From Spirodela intermedia (Eukaryota > Streptophyta > Magnoliopsida > Alismatales > Araceae), in assembly GCA_902729315.2 (NCBI GenBank), contig LR746267.1, forward strand, positions 6,078,424-6,142,423: 64,000 bases of DNA, given 5' to 3'. Positions 48,177-60,600 of this stretch are shown piece after piece; position 1 is the first letter of the stretch, and the number at the start of each line of letters is the position of its first letter. A program made the position numbers and the translations under genes. The notes below the pieces were generated by a model. The model saw nothing but the letters and a program-made list of their open reading frames with translations, did not search any database and was not told the DNA's origin.

Positions 48177-48784
48177 ATATGCTAACTCACAACTTTCTCC
48201 TAATTTTCTAAATTTTGACTGGTCAGAAAGTAATCTCCTAACATCTTGGATTCTTCATCACTCCTAAGTGAATCTCTATGGTGAGCAGACCTTGAAAAAC
48301 TCAAGGCATTTAAAAATATTTACAAATTGATGATTTGGATGAACTACGCCAGTATAGATAAGAAATGGGTTTTACTTGATGCTACTAATTTGTGGGAGTC
48401 TCCAAGTCCATATGATTCTGTCTCATGTTGACCTCTCAGATCATGGAAGAACTCCACTCAATATTTCCGAAGAGTTTGTATTACTATCTGCATCATCTTG
48501 AAGGGTAGATGAATGTGATTAAAGAGATGAAGCTTGAGTCAACTGGCCCCGGGGACAAGAGAGCAGCATTTGTTGATATAAAGAGAATTATGGGGGCGAG
48601 GCGAGACTTTCGCGGGCTGACCAAAACCTGAGTTGGACGCGGTGGCCTTCTGGGACAATACGGCATCACTCTGTTGTTATTTTTTGTCATCCGCTTCATC
48701 TCCGAGAAGGGCGTCGGCTGCCGCTGCCGCAGCTCCGAAGCGCTGCTCTGCGACTTCATCTGCCCGTCCAACTCTGCCGGAGAA

Positions 48785-51700
48785 ATGTCTGGAATCGGCT
48801 CCTCACTGCAGTGCACACACCGCTCTCTCTTCCTGTTCTCAGCGATCGTTCTCCTCGTCGGGCTGTGCTCCGCTGCTGAGGAAGGCGCCGCGGTCTGTCG
48901 TTTCTCCGTAGACCCTCACGCAGATCACCACCATCATGACCACGAGCATGACCGTAGTCATCACCATGATGGTCACAACCACGGCTGTCAGAGCGATCGC
49001 GGAGGCGCCGCCCGCTGTGGCCATGACGGTCCTCAACCCCGAGTCCGGATGCTTCCAGAGGAGCTGGCGGAAGAGGAGGATCTAAATCTGGAAGGGTGTG
49101 CGAACATGGGTTCTTTGCATCACCACCACAATCATCACCATCACAACCATCATCATCACGAAGCTTCGAAGTTGTCTGCCCTAGGTAACGCGTGGATAAA
49201 GACACCCCGTTGTCTTTGCTCGAGAAATTTCACGGTTTCTGACTGGGATTTACAATTGGGATATTTTGAAGGTCTCTGGGTACAAGCGATGGGCTGTTCG
49301 CTGCTCGTGAGCATGGCATCACTGGTCTGCCTCATTCTTCTTCCTCTATTCTTTTGTGAGCATTCCAATCGTTCCCACTTCTCAACTGTTCCTTCCCTTC
49401 CCGCAACCAATAGCCAAAGAGGCTCATAACATCCACTGTAATCGGAGGCGTTATTATCGATACTTTGGCAATGAAAAAATTATTGTTTTCCTCGCAGTTA
49501 AGGGGAGACCATCCAAGCTATTGGTGGATTCACTGGCTGTATTTGGGGTTAGTCTATTGCAAGCTCTTTGCTAGATATCTTTTGTTTTTTGGGCTTCACC
49601 TCGAGTCCCCATTGTATACCTTTCGGCGTTGCTATCATGCTGCTCGGTTTTCAGTGTGAAGTTATTTAACCTGCAATATTTCTTTGTATTAAAGCTATGA
49701 AGCTGGAAGAATCCGGATGACAGATATTTCCAAGAGCATCATCAGTGTGTAGATACGTGTTTCAATCACGTTAATTTTTATGTAGCTTAGATTTCTAAAT
49801 CAGGCAACAATACATCAGGGGTTTGGAAGGAATAAGATGAATACAAAAAATTATCTTGGAATGAAAGGAATAACATTGCAAAATTTGGGTGGGTACGCTG
49901 CACCGAAACAAACAAGGTAACAAATTATACCAGGAGGGACCCGTCTTATATCAGGTTGGGAACTTGCTTAACGCAGATTAGCTTCAGTCTGGTTCAGTTT
50001 ATGAGACCAAACCCGACCCTAGTTGATCTGAAATATTGTTTACACTAATTCATAATGTCAAATTTATTGATTGCACCGTATATATTTCTTTAATCATTGA
50101 GGGGTCAAATTAATTGATTTGAATTTCCAATCCAAGTCTGGTGCTGAGTGTCAAAGAACTACGATTCTTGATTTATGATGTGTTTTAATTTTTTTTTCTT
50201 TCTTTTTTAAAATATTATTCCAGTGAATCTTCATTATCTCAACTTATTTTTATGACTTATTTCATCATCTACTAGTTTAGAAGTGCTATTTTCCTTGAAT
50301 TCTTGATTGTAGACTTTATATACTTCATTGATGCCATCATCTTGAATGCCTTCTAACAGAATTTAGCATGGTTTCTAACCACCTCAGGTCCCTAATTTGG
50401 ATGTCAAATGTAAAAGATGTTTACAAACCTTTCAGAATTTCTATTAATGGATATTAAAATAATTGACTATTATGAATGAAAATTTCCATGCTTTTAATCT
50501 GTCATTTCTTCTAGTAATTTCTGTTCCTTTCTTTCACGGCTGATGCTAGGCACAGCTCACGAGTAAGCACAAAAAAATGGTGCTTCTTTAGCACAATGGC
50601 TTAGACTTAAAGATGCTAATTTGCCTAGCCTGCCTTAGATGGATATATACTTTTTCCTAGCATGTAATAATACCTGTTAATGTAGATATTGATTCCTTCC
50701 CTTAGGTCGAGGCTGTTGCATTAACAGCTGTGGTTCCCATTAATGTGGGAAGGCAGATAGTTGAGAGTTTTGAGTTTACCAAAACCTATTACTAACCCTT
50801 AAAGATTTGTTTTTTCTTTATTCTTACATATCAGTCATTTCTGGGAAAAATGTGCTGCATCATGCCGACACGACTTATTTGAAGTTGAAAAAGTAAATAT
50901 TTCATTGGGTTTCAAGATTTTGTTAAATTTGAAGATTTTAAGATCCACTTGGGTGAAAACAGGTGATATTTTAGTAGGTAAATTAATGCCTCAGATAGCA
51001 AACGAATGCAAAGTTGTGACTGTAAGCAAAGTTGTCACTTCCTGGTTAGTTTTACTATTGGTTCTCAAGCAATGCCAACTCTATGGAAAGGTTTTATCTA
51101 ATATCACGCTTTCTTGTATTGTGTTCCTACGAACTTTTACTCATTTAAATAGTAGGCAAGATATCATTGAATTCTAATGCAACGCCAGATTTTTAGAAAG
51201 TTTTCATCTAATTCTCTCACCAGTCACAAGTTACCAGATGAACTTGTATTTGGTTGCTTGGAACTTTAACTCATTTAAAAGTCAACAACGTTATATGTTT
51301 AGATAGTGAAAAAGAAAACGGTTTTCTTTCATTTGCGTGTGTTAAGTTTTTTTGGCAGTCATGAGTTATTTTTTCAATGCCTAAGGAGAAAAAGTATGTC
51401 TTTTTTCCTGTATAATGATACCCTTTTAATCGTACTCTTTTGAAAATTTGAGTGCCATCCATAGTTGTTGTGTTGTTAAGATTATAGTGTTTTCCTTGCT
51501 GAATAGAGTATAAAATTTTTGTCTTCTCCAAAGTTGCTTTCATAATAAACCGGGGTAAAAGGAGCAAACTTCTTTTTTCACGTTAAAATCTTTGACACTG
51601 ATTTCCTTGTACAGGCAGGGGCAATGTTGGGGGATGCTTTTCTTCACCAGTTACCTCATGCCTTTGGTAAGATTCATTCTTCATGATTATTTTACTCTGG

Positions 51701-54700
51701 TCTTCGTTTTTACATTCATACTCAAGCTTACTGGGGTTAAATTTGACTTCTTATTTGACTTGAATGCTGAAAATTACTATTTCAACTTCAATTCTTGTGA
51801 TTGGTAAGTCTGAGGACTTTAATGCATTATGATTTGAATTGTTCCCCTGCAGGGATAATATAAACTACAACAATTATGATTTGAGCTATCAAATTACGCC
51901 TTTGAACCATGGATTCAATACATATGACTCGACTATTGGATTACCTCATAGGACTACAGAGAGACTAAGAATCATGTTGTGGAGGCAGTGTATCATCAAA
52001 ATGGGCACTTGATGAGAAATATAGATTATAGAATGTCTTATTTGTGTAGAGACAAGTAGAGGACGTTATCTATTGAAAATTAATTAATTGCTTAAACTGG
52101 AACATCCGACGGTGTATCATCTCACAGGGTTTTCTTTTACAGAATTCTCATTATATTCATCGAAAGTATGACTAGATGGACGATTGAGTGGCTCCCGTCT
52201 GTTAATTGTTTTTGGCTTGCCACTTGACTGTAGATTGCCAATGCATAAAGTCCAATGGATTTGTAGAAGAGTTGGATTAATGAAATGGTAGGGTATTGCA
52301 TTTGGTAGAGGGCTACATTCATCGACGTAGTATTGGGAGCAATGCAAAAATCTACTTTGGTTTTGCATCATTCTTCTTTCATTATTCTTCCGACTGAATG
52401 AAATAGGCGCAGTTGATCTTGGTGTAGAGGCATCATTGACTGAAAAGATGTGGATATGATGGAATGGTAGCAGAAACATCGATGGATATTTGTGAACAGT
52501 TACAGATCTATGAGGCAAGGGTTGGAAAATGGATACAGAGGTCGAAACAGTTGTTATGCATATTTATGAGAGAGCATTTATCTTACCAATGATTTAAAAA
52601 ATGTAATCTCTTCCCATATGTAATTCATGGAATCTCTTTTCTCCAGTAAACGGTTTTTGAAGCTTCTGTTCACTGCTTGGAGATTGTACATTTGCATTTA
52701 TGAGATGATAGCGGAAGAATCTAGGTTTGATGCGAAAACCTGTAGAAAATAACAGATTAGTTCTTTAAGCTATTTCTTTTAATAAAGGTCAAGCAAGTAA
52801 AACTTAGCTCGTAAATTAGGAAAGCCAAATGAGCTTTGGGATGTCTGAAACTGTGTGATGTGATGGTCTCAGCCTGAGTTCTTTCCGCACGTGACATAGT
52901 GCATTTCGAGAGTATAAATCTGCAAACAACCTAGTTTAGTCACGTGCGTGTCAACATTAGTTTCTGTAGTGTGAGCACTAATGTAGACCTTAAAGAATCG
53001 CTGTGTTTTGAGCAGAGAGTCTCAATATCTCTTGATAAGTTTAGTTATCATGTTGCATGTGACTTCCATGTCAGGTGCTCACACTCATCTTCATTATCTG
53101 TACTTATGTTCTTGCACGTGACTTAGACTAAGCTCATGGGAGCATGCTTTTTTTAATAGCTAACATAATGCCGACTCCAGTTTTGATTCTGTGGGTACTG
53201 TTAAGGCAGAGTCTGATCTATTGGAATATGGTTTCCAATGCTAAGAATCATTATCTCCTTTGGCTTCTGGTGGCAGTTGATTTCCTCTTCAATTTAACGT
53301 TTAAAGGGGGGACATCTGTTGTAGAATAAGCTTATGGGAAATGTGCAACCCCTTGCTCGTTGGGTACCTTTTGTACCACCCGGAAAACCATCGTTTATCC
53401 CTGGGTAGCGCAGAATTCGCTTAGTTTCAGAATCTTTTATGAAGACGTTTTTCACTCTTTGTTACTTTTTGTGTGGTAAAAGTGATGTCAAGATAATTTC
53501 CTTTTCATGTTGATCTTGATACATATACACCGAGTAAACAATTCTCTTGGACATGTTTTCACACATTCTTTTCAGTTCTCTCAGTGTTATTTGTTTTCGA
53601 TGTCTCCTTTTGCTTATGCTTTAATCTGTTACATTTTTGAGGAAATGTTTCTATTTAAGGTGGCGAAGACTCACATGGGCATGATCATCACGAGGACTAT
53701 TCTCATAATAATTCTCATAGAGTGGAAGGTTCTCATTCTCATTCTCTGAAAGATCTTTCTGTTGGACTGTCAGTTCTTGGTAAGATAATTTCCTCCTCAT
53801 ACGAAAAGTATGGTGTGAATATATGGCCAAAAGCCAAACTTTCATCGTATTTCATTGTTATCTTTCTTTTGTGGGTGTCTTCCAGGAGACATTTTCGGCA
53901 TCTTCTATTGGAAATATTTACTGAACTGTAGATGCAAAGAGAGTGTAGAAATAAATAGTACTATTTTTATAAGTTCCACATCGGTTCCATTCCACTTTCC
54001 TTCTCTGTCAATCCAATGCTCATCTTTAAAGATGTAGCATTTACTCCTGGGGCAACTTCCAGCTTTTGTTGAAATGAAACTTCCTGTCAACATTAGTTTC
54101 TGTCATTTAAATTTAATTACGTTAAAATTAGATATATTTCATTGCCTAATTTCCAGTTTAACGTGAGAAGTGTGCTAAATCAGGTTTATCTTCATGCAGT
54201 TTAAATTTGAATATATTGCTTTATGTATCGTCTAGTAATAGTCTCGGATTTAACATAAGCTAAATTTAAAATTTGCTGATAAATTGGAAGGAAAAGAACT
54301 ATATCGTGCATAAAGTTTTTTATTCAATGCATGCAAGCTAATACTGACAGTAGTTGTCAAGTGTGATCTGAAACGCAATACTATTATCTCTGGTAGCATA
54401 ATAAATGATTTTTGAATCTAAGTAATAAAAATAATATCCATTTTTAATAATGAAAATGATAGCAGACGATTGATATTATGTGCCTTTACATCGATGTTGG
54501 GTTTTTTCTGTCAATGAAATTCATGGGTAGTAGTATGCTATTTTCAATAGCCTGCTGAGTGAGAGCATGACTTATTGCCATATAACAGCTTTCTTGTGCC
54601 ATATGTACTACTTGACTTGATCCTTCCCAACTCATCTTGAACTAGTTGGTCTGTTTCAAGGAAAAATGGTATTTTGGATATCTTACACCCTCAATTCAAC

Positions 54701-57606
54701 TTTAGGTTACGTTAGACTTGGGTTGGTCCACAGTGTCAAGTGCTGGCTTAGGAGGAACCCAACTTGATCCAATCAAATAAGAAAAGTTGAAAAACGAAGA
54801 CCGAGAGAATCAATACCACATCAAAGCAGATTGCATGTAAGGCTAACCACGAATCTCCCGCAGCTATGACAATTTCCATCCTCTTTGACGTGAAAAAGAA
54901 ATATGCAATAATTTTCCTAATCCTTTTTTGGATGCCATTAATGGTCATGTTTTCAATGATTGGGCTTAATTATTTAAATTGGCTAATTGGCCTTTTCAGC
55001 TGGTATTCTTCTTTTTTTACTTGTTGAGAAGATGGTGAGATACATTGAACATATGTCTGGAGAGGATGGACATGTGTGGCGCCATGCGCACCATCACCAT
55101 CGCCACCACGACCAGAGCAGTAATAAGAAGCATGATGACATTACTAGCAGTCTTCAGAAGTCAGGTCTACGTGACAAAGAAAATAAAACATCAAAAAGAA
55201 AACTGTCAAGTACTTCTCAAGATTCCTCTTTAAATAAGGTATTAATGGACATGTGTCAGAAAACTTGTTTTATTTAGTGTTTGATGTGATATCTGTCGTT
55301 TCTTGTATCTCTAAATTTTGACATCTGAAATGTTATCATCAACCAATGAATGGGTGCCATTCTCGTTCTTTCATTTCTTTGCCAACTACACAAAGTGCTT
55401 TTTCTTTTTTTGCATTTGATGACGTTCAGATTATACACTTACTGCAGTTGGATGTTGCCCAGATTGTAGTTAATAGTGTTTTTTCCTGAATTCGGCTTAC
55501 TATTGTCTTCGAAGTGATGTAAATTCTTGGTTTCTTGCTTCCTTGATTTCCATGGCGTCTGTGTTTCTGTTTTGTCCATCGCTAGATTTATTACCATTTG
55601 CACTTCCAAGCATGTCACCAGTGACGAAGTAATGCTTCATTAAATTGCATGCCAGATTTTTTGTCCGAAAATTAGGGGCGTAGGAGTGGAAAAAAATTGG
55701 TTTTGGTTCTTTAGTTTCTTCGTTCAGGACTTTTCTGTTCAATCTGGCCGGGTACTATGAATACTCTGCCAATGAAATAGTATTATTTCGAGGACTATGA
55801 TAAATTTGAAAGAGGCTTATGGTGTTTACCTATTAGGATTGGTAACATCACGCCGTTTTCTTCTGTCTGAGCCAAGTTTTAAAACCTGGTACATTATTGA
55901 AGTCATTTGAAGGGCCGTGGTTGATATAGGTTCTGTTAACTGTGTTATCAGATCCAGATGCATTCGATATAGGTCCTTAAATAAGTTGTTGCCTGTTCGC
56001 ATGGACTGTTACTAGTTTGATAGGTATCAAACTAGTAATAGTCCAATAAGAGTCAGTATACTGGTCCCATCAACAACATCTTGTTGGAAAGGAATGAATA
56101 TTGCAGTGTAAAAGAATACTTCTAATCAGTCCCTTTCTATACGTCTGGTTTCACTTATTTTTTCCTGAACAAAATTGTTTGACATTTGTTTTGTCAAGGA
56201 TCTTAGTTGGACTCTGTTTTTCACGCATTCATTAACCTTTGCAAAATGGAAGACAAATAGACACCTCTCTTGATTGACCAGAATTAGAGTCCTGCATTCT
56301 TTCATGAAATTCTCATTTACTTCCACCTTTCTTTTGACAGACTGAAGTTAGGTTATTTAAATCCATTCTAGTCTTTTTTGGCCATGGGCTTGTGAAATGT
56401 CTACATTCAGTGACTAGAATGTGCACTGACGGCCTTCTGTCTATATGGCAGGCACAGGGAGTTATCTCTGGTGGTGATTCTAATGTCAGAAAAGATCTGA
56501 CTGCTACAGACAGCTTGGTTAAGGAAAAAGGACCTTCAAGTGAGATGCTCCCTAGTTCAAAGTCAAGCTTAGTATTTGGTTACCTCAATCTCTTCTCTGA
56601 TGGTGTTGTAAGACTGTTTTCCATGTTGTAATTCTCTAAGATTTATTTGCTTGATTTTTCTCGAATACTTTTTTTTTCAGTGTTGGTTTACAATTATGTG
56701 AAATAAGATCCACTCTACCTGATTTACGCAGCACAACTTCACTGATGGAATGGCTCTAGGAAGTGCCTTTTTACTTCACGGTTCTGTTGGAGGATGGTCC
56801 ACCACATTATTCCTGCTTGCACATGAACTTCCCCAAGAGGTCTGTTTGCCTATCTTCATCTTTTCTTCTCTCCCTTTGACTTTCAACAATGAGAGATGTC
56901 TTATGGCCTGAAGAGCTCATCATCATTATTTTCATTAGCAGACTCGGCACACTTTCATGATTCTAGCAAAATTATACATACTACATCTTCAGGCCTTCTG
57001 AGCAGAGCTGTACAGAAGTGCCTTAGGATTATATTCCCTTCTTAACGTCTAAATGCTTTCAGGTTGGTGATTTTGGTATCCTGGTGCGCTCAGGGTTCAG
57101 TGTCTCAAAAGCTCTCTTCTTCAATTTTCTCTCTGCATTAGTTGCGTTGGCAGGAACTGCACTGGTACGTGAGATGAGGATTCGCTCCTTCTCTCCCTTT
57201 GCTGTGATTTTTCGGCATTAAAATTTACCAGACGGTAAAAGGATGCTAAAGGAGAGAACAACATATGAATTCCCGTTTTAACCAAATAAATGAACGGTGC
57301 ACCTCAGACTGTTCTTGTTTGATCGTAGGCTTTACTTCTGGGGAAAGATCCAGGGCATTCCTCTCTGATTGAGGTGAAAATTTGTCTTCTCAGGTTTACA
57401 AAGATTCACACGTTTAACAACATCAGCCTTCACTGACACGCGAATCTGTGCAGGGATTTACAGCTGGCGGCTTCATTTACATTGCAGTTGCAGGGGTCCT
57501 TCCAGAGATGAACAATGGGAACTCAACCATAAAGGGTAGTGCTCTTCAGATAACCTCATTCATCTTGGGGATGGCCGTGGCCCTCTGCATTTCTCTTATT
57601 GAGTAA
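48785..57606 (+). CDS. IAR1: IAR1-type ZIP-family metal transporter (11 exons, 502 aa)
   Basis: A membrane metal (zinc/manganese) transporter of the LIV-1/KE4-like branch of the ZIP family. The Arabidopsis protein affects sensitivity to auxin-alanine conjugates, probably through metal levels in the ER where conjugate hydrolases act. Exons: 48785-49184, 49272-49355, 49498-49547, 51615-51666, 53660-53779, 55000-55238, 56452-56607, 56732-56839, 57063-57164, 57329-57373 and 57454-57606. All are GT-AG and in frame. It has a signal peptide (~1-30), two His clusters (about 45-66 and 112-125), RVRMLPEELAEEED, GAMLGDAFLHQLPHAFG, a third His-rich loop (SHGHDHHEDYSH), SLKDLSVGLSVLAGILLF and a long charged loop. 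The ZIP signature spans follow: HNFTDGMALGSAF (368-380) and HELPQEVGDFGILVRSGF (398-415). It ends in a hydrophobic segment after EGFTAGGFIYIAVAGVLPEM. 502 residues compares with about 469 in Arabidopsis. The start was chosen for the signal peptide; the frame is open 37 codons further upstream. Confidence 0.95.
49548..51614 (+). other. IAR1 intron 3 (2.1 kb)
   Basis: An AT-rich intron between the exon ending LAVFG and the one beginning AGAMLGD. No embedded gene was recognised. The ORFs in it are short and compositionally biased. Confidence 0.7.
51667..53659 (+). other. IAR1 intron 4 (2.0 kb) with a 133-codon antisense ORF
   Basis: Contains an antisense open frame at 52117-52518 (133 codons). 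It has no domain, membrane segment or repeat I recognise and is probably chance, though long for AT-rich intron DNA. Confidence 0.55.
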
Positions 57607-60600
57607 GTGGGATGCCAATTCCATCTATATGAGCTAAATGATGGTATCTTGATGAGAGACGGCTTCAAATTATTCATTCTTATTTGATGAGAAATGTCAC
57701 TTTTTATCGTATGTGATATGGCAAGCAACTTTAAGAAGAATATTTTTTTTTCTTTCATCTCTAGTATTTTGTTGAGGGTATAAATGGAGGCTTCATGTAA
57801 TCTGTGCCTTTAGACAGTCGATGTTTGTCTTAAGATATTGCATGAAATCATTCAATGTAAAGTTCTCCCTCATATTTCGTATAGTACAAATACGTCTATT
57901 TAAATATTATACTGAGTTTTTGACGGTTTAGCATCGGTAATCTCATTTAAAATAAATAACATCCAAAGACGTCTGTTCTTTTTAGATGTAAGAAACTTGT
58001 GAAAATGCACACTTTGTAACCTATGAAAAATATTTGATTACAACCAGTAGTCAAACACTAGGTGCTTACTAAAACTCAAGGATGGGATGTCTTTGGAAAG
58101 TGGAGTGTTGAGTTTAGGACCATACTTATATTGAGAAGGGGGGTTTAATTGATCTATTTCTAATCTGTATTTCAGATTAGCTCGCTTGGAATGAGTCAAA
58201 TTATTCTTCAAAATCTAAGGTCAAATTGTTTCCCCAAGATAAAAGGTGTAAAATTAAGTGATTTTTAAAGTGATTTTGTCCAATATCTATGTCCATTCTT
58301 TAATGGTATACGTTCTTTCTTAGATTTTACTAAGATTGATTCTTCGATTATAACCACTAGTTATTGGGATCAAGTTTCACGGAATGTTTCCCAAAAATTA
58401 ATTTCTAGATTCACAGAACTAAGTTGCTAATGGTTAATTTAGCATTTAGCTCTCTGTAGTGATTAAACCAAGGTTTAATCAGAAGTTCATTGAACAAATA
58501 TGAAATGTTCCACCATAGGTTGATTTCTAAAAATAATGTTGACTGGAGTTTGTTTGGAGCCCTGATGAAGAAGATGAGGTTGGTGGTTTGGTTTTTGTGC
58601 TTCTCTTCTTCGATATGTTGGCTGATGAGGAAGGCTTTGCAGCCTCTCAATTCAATACCTTCAGGTGGTTTTACTTGCCAATAAGGACATCTTGATTTTT
58701 CACTTGACTTGTGGAAAAACTCAATATGTAGCTTGAGGTCAAAGGAAGCAAGGATGGTCATTCTCCACCCATTAGACATTGGAAAGATATGGTATTTATA
58801 GGTAAATCACATATGTAACTCTTTTTTGTATTTTTGTGATCTTCTGATATATTGTTTCCATAAGATAAATATAAGTTCATATTGTTGGGAGACTAATATG
58901 ATATATCTTTAAGGGTTCATGTATTTGCATGACAAATTAATACATGATTTTGTGAAAACTCAGTGCCTATATCCAGAAATGTATTGATTGGTCAACTCTA
59001 AGAACGATTTTATATCTTTAAAAAAAAAACTGATAATATCTGTCTAGATAAAAATGAGATTTAACAATTAAAACTTATCTAAATCAGCCCAAAAAATCAG
59101 ATGGTCAGGTGGACATGTTCAATGACTATCTTAATATTTATAATTATAGTTTTAGTGATTTAGAATATTTACCATTTTTTGTAATATATATATATATATT
59201 TATGTTAAGAAAAATATGTGTAGTGGAATGAGCAATTTGAATTTAATTAATTAAGTTAATATTCAAAATTTTCTAAACTAACAATGTCATAGGTATATGA
59301 TAAATTGAGTAAGTTTTCATAATCATATTTTTCTTCATGAAATCTTATCGATTTCAGTGCCTTAATCACTATATTTTATTGTGGTAGATTTTTTAAATAT
59401 TAGTAATTTGTACAGTTATATATATAATAATAATTAAACATAATAAAATTAATTAAATAAGTAAATTCAACATCATGGGTCAAAATATACTCAATAACCT
59501 CTCATTTGAATAATTAAAAGTATTATTTTGGGTTATACTTGAATATTTTCATATTTAGCCTTATATGAAACATTGTAAAAATTAGACATAATTTGATCTT
59601 TTGATTAATCTTATGTATTTTGGTCATTGTCAGAATTATATATTTAATGCTCCAACATATGTATTTTTTTTAATAATAAGAAAAGCTTAATGCTTCCCTT
59701 GATCCTTTAGTTCAATTAATACTCTAGACTTGGTTTCTTATTTTATTAATTATTGAACTAACAAAGTTAAGGGCTGACACCAAAAAGGCTTTGACCAGCA
59801 AAAAAATTTGGTCCAAGAGGAATCAATTCAAGCCCAGTTGGATGATAAATCAAAGGGAGAATTGGTCCAAGTCTAAGCCCAAGATTTTAAAGAAAAGGCC
59901 CAAGTTAAAGGCCAAGCTTACAAGGAGGCGGCCCACTTAAAGGGGAGGGCCTCCAAGCCCACATCTTTTCTCCCTCATCCCACTCTCCTATTAAGGCACC
60001 CTTTGAAGAGGTCCTCTAACTACCTCTAATTGATATCCAAAAGCACCCTTGAAGAAGAGAAAAGTTAAATGGTTGAGTGTTGACCAGGAGACTACTTCAT
60101 GGCAATCTTTGGGGAAGTCAACACCCCTTAGGTTGTCAACAAATAAGTGCCTAAGTCCTAACTTCTATTTTTAATAATTTTTTGCACCTTGTAACTACCT
60201 CAAAATCATGCTGGTTTGATTTTGAATTAGATATTTTCAGCAAATTAAAGTGTGGAAGCATCGTTACACTCAAGGTATATGTTGACTTTCTATTTTCAAT
60301 TATATCTTATTCAATTTTCAATCTACTTGCTACTGCCACTTGAGTGAGTAAATGATACTAGTAAATTTCATATTTGGTGATCCAATAAACCCTGGTTGAG
60401 ATTAGATCCAAAAGTGTTAAATCAACACATCCATATTTCAATAGATGATAAGATCCAATTATCAAGTTGTGAGATTAACTTGATATTAAGATGAATCTCC
60501 CCATTGGCTCTCATCCTAAGAGTGAGTTCTCTTAGATCATTGAATAAATTCCCCTTAAATAGATATTAATTTATATCTTTATCATGTCTTACATCAGTTT

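Noticed and set aside
49130-49160. CAC/CAT run as a non-coding microsatellite
   Set aside because: It lies within a well-supported exon and encodes the second His cluster of IAR1.
48756-49205. 149-codon antisense frame over IAR1 exon 1
   Set aside because: It is the mirror of the His-rich coding repeat (GTG/ATG codons reading as Asp/Gly-rich protein) and not an independent gene.
52117-52518. 133-codon antisense ORF in IAR1 intron 4 as a nested gene
   Set aside because: No start context, domain or splice partner; kept only as a note on the intron.
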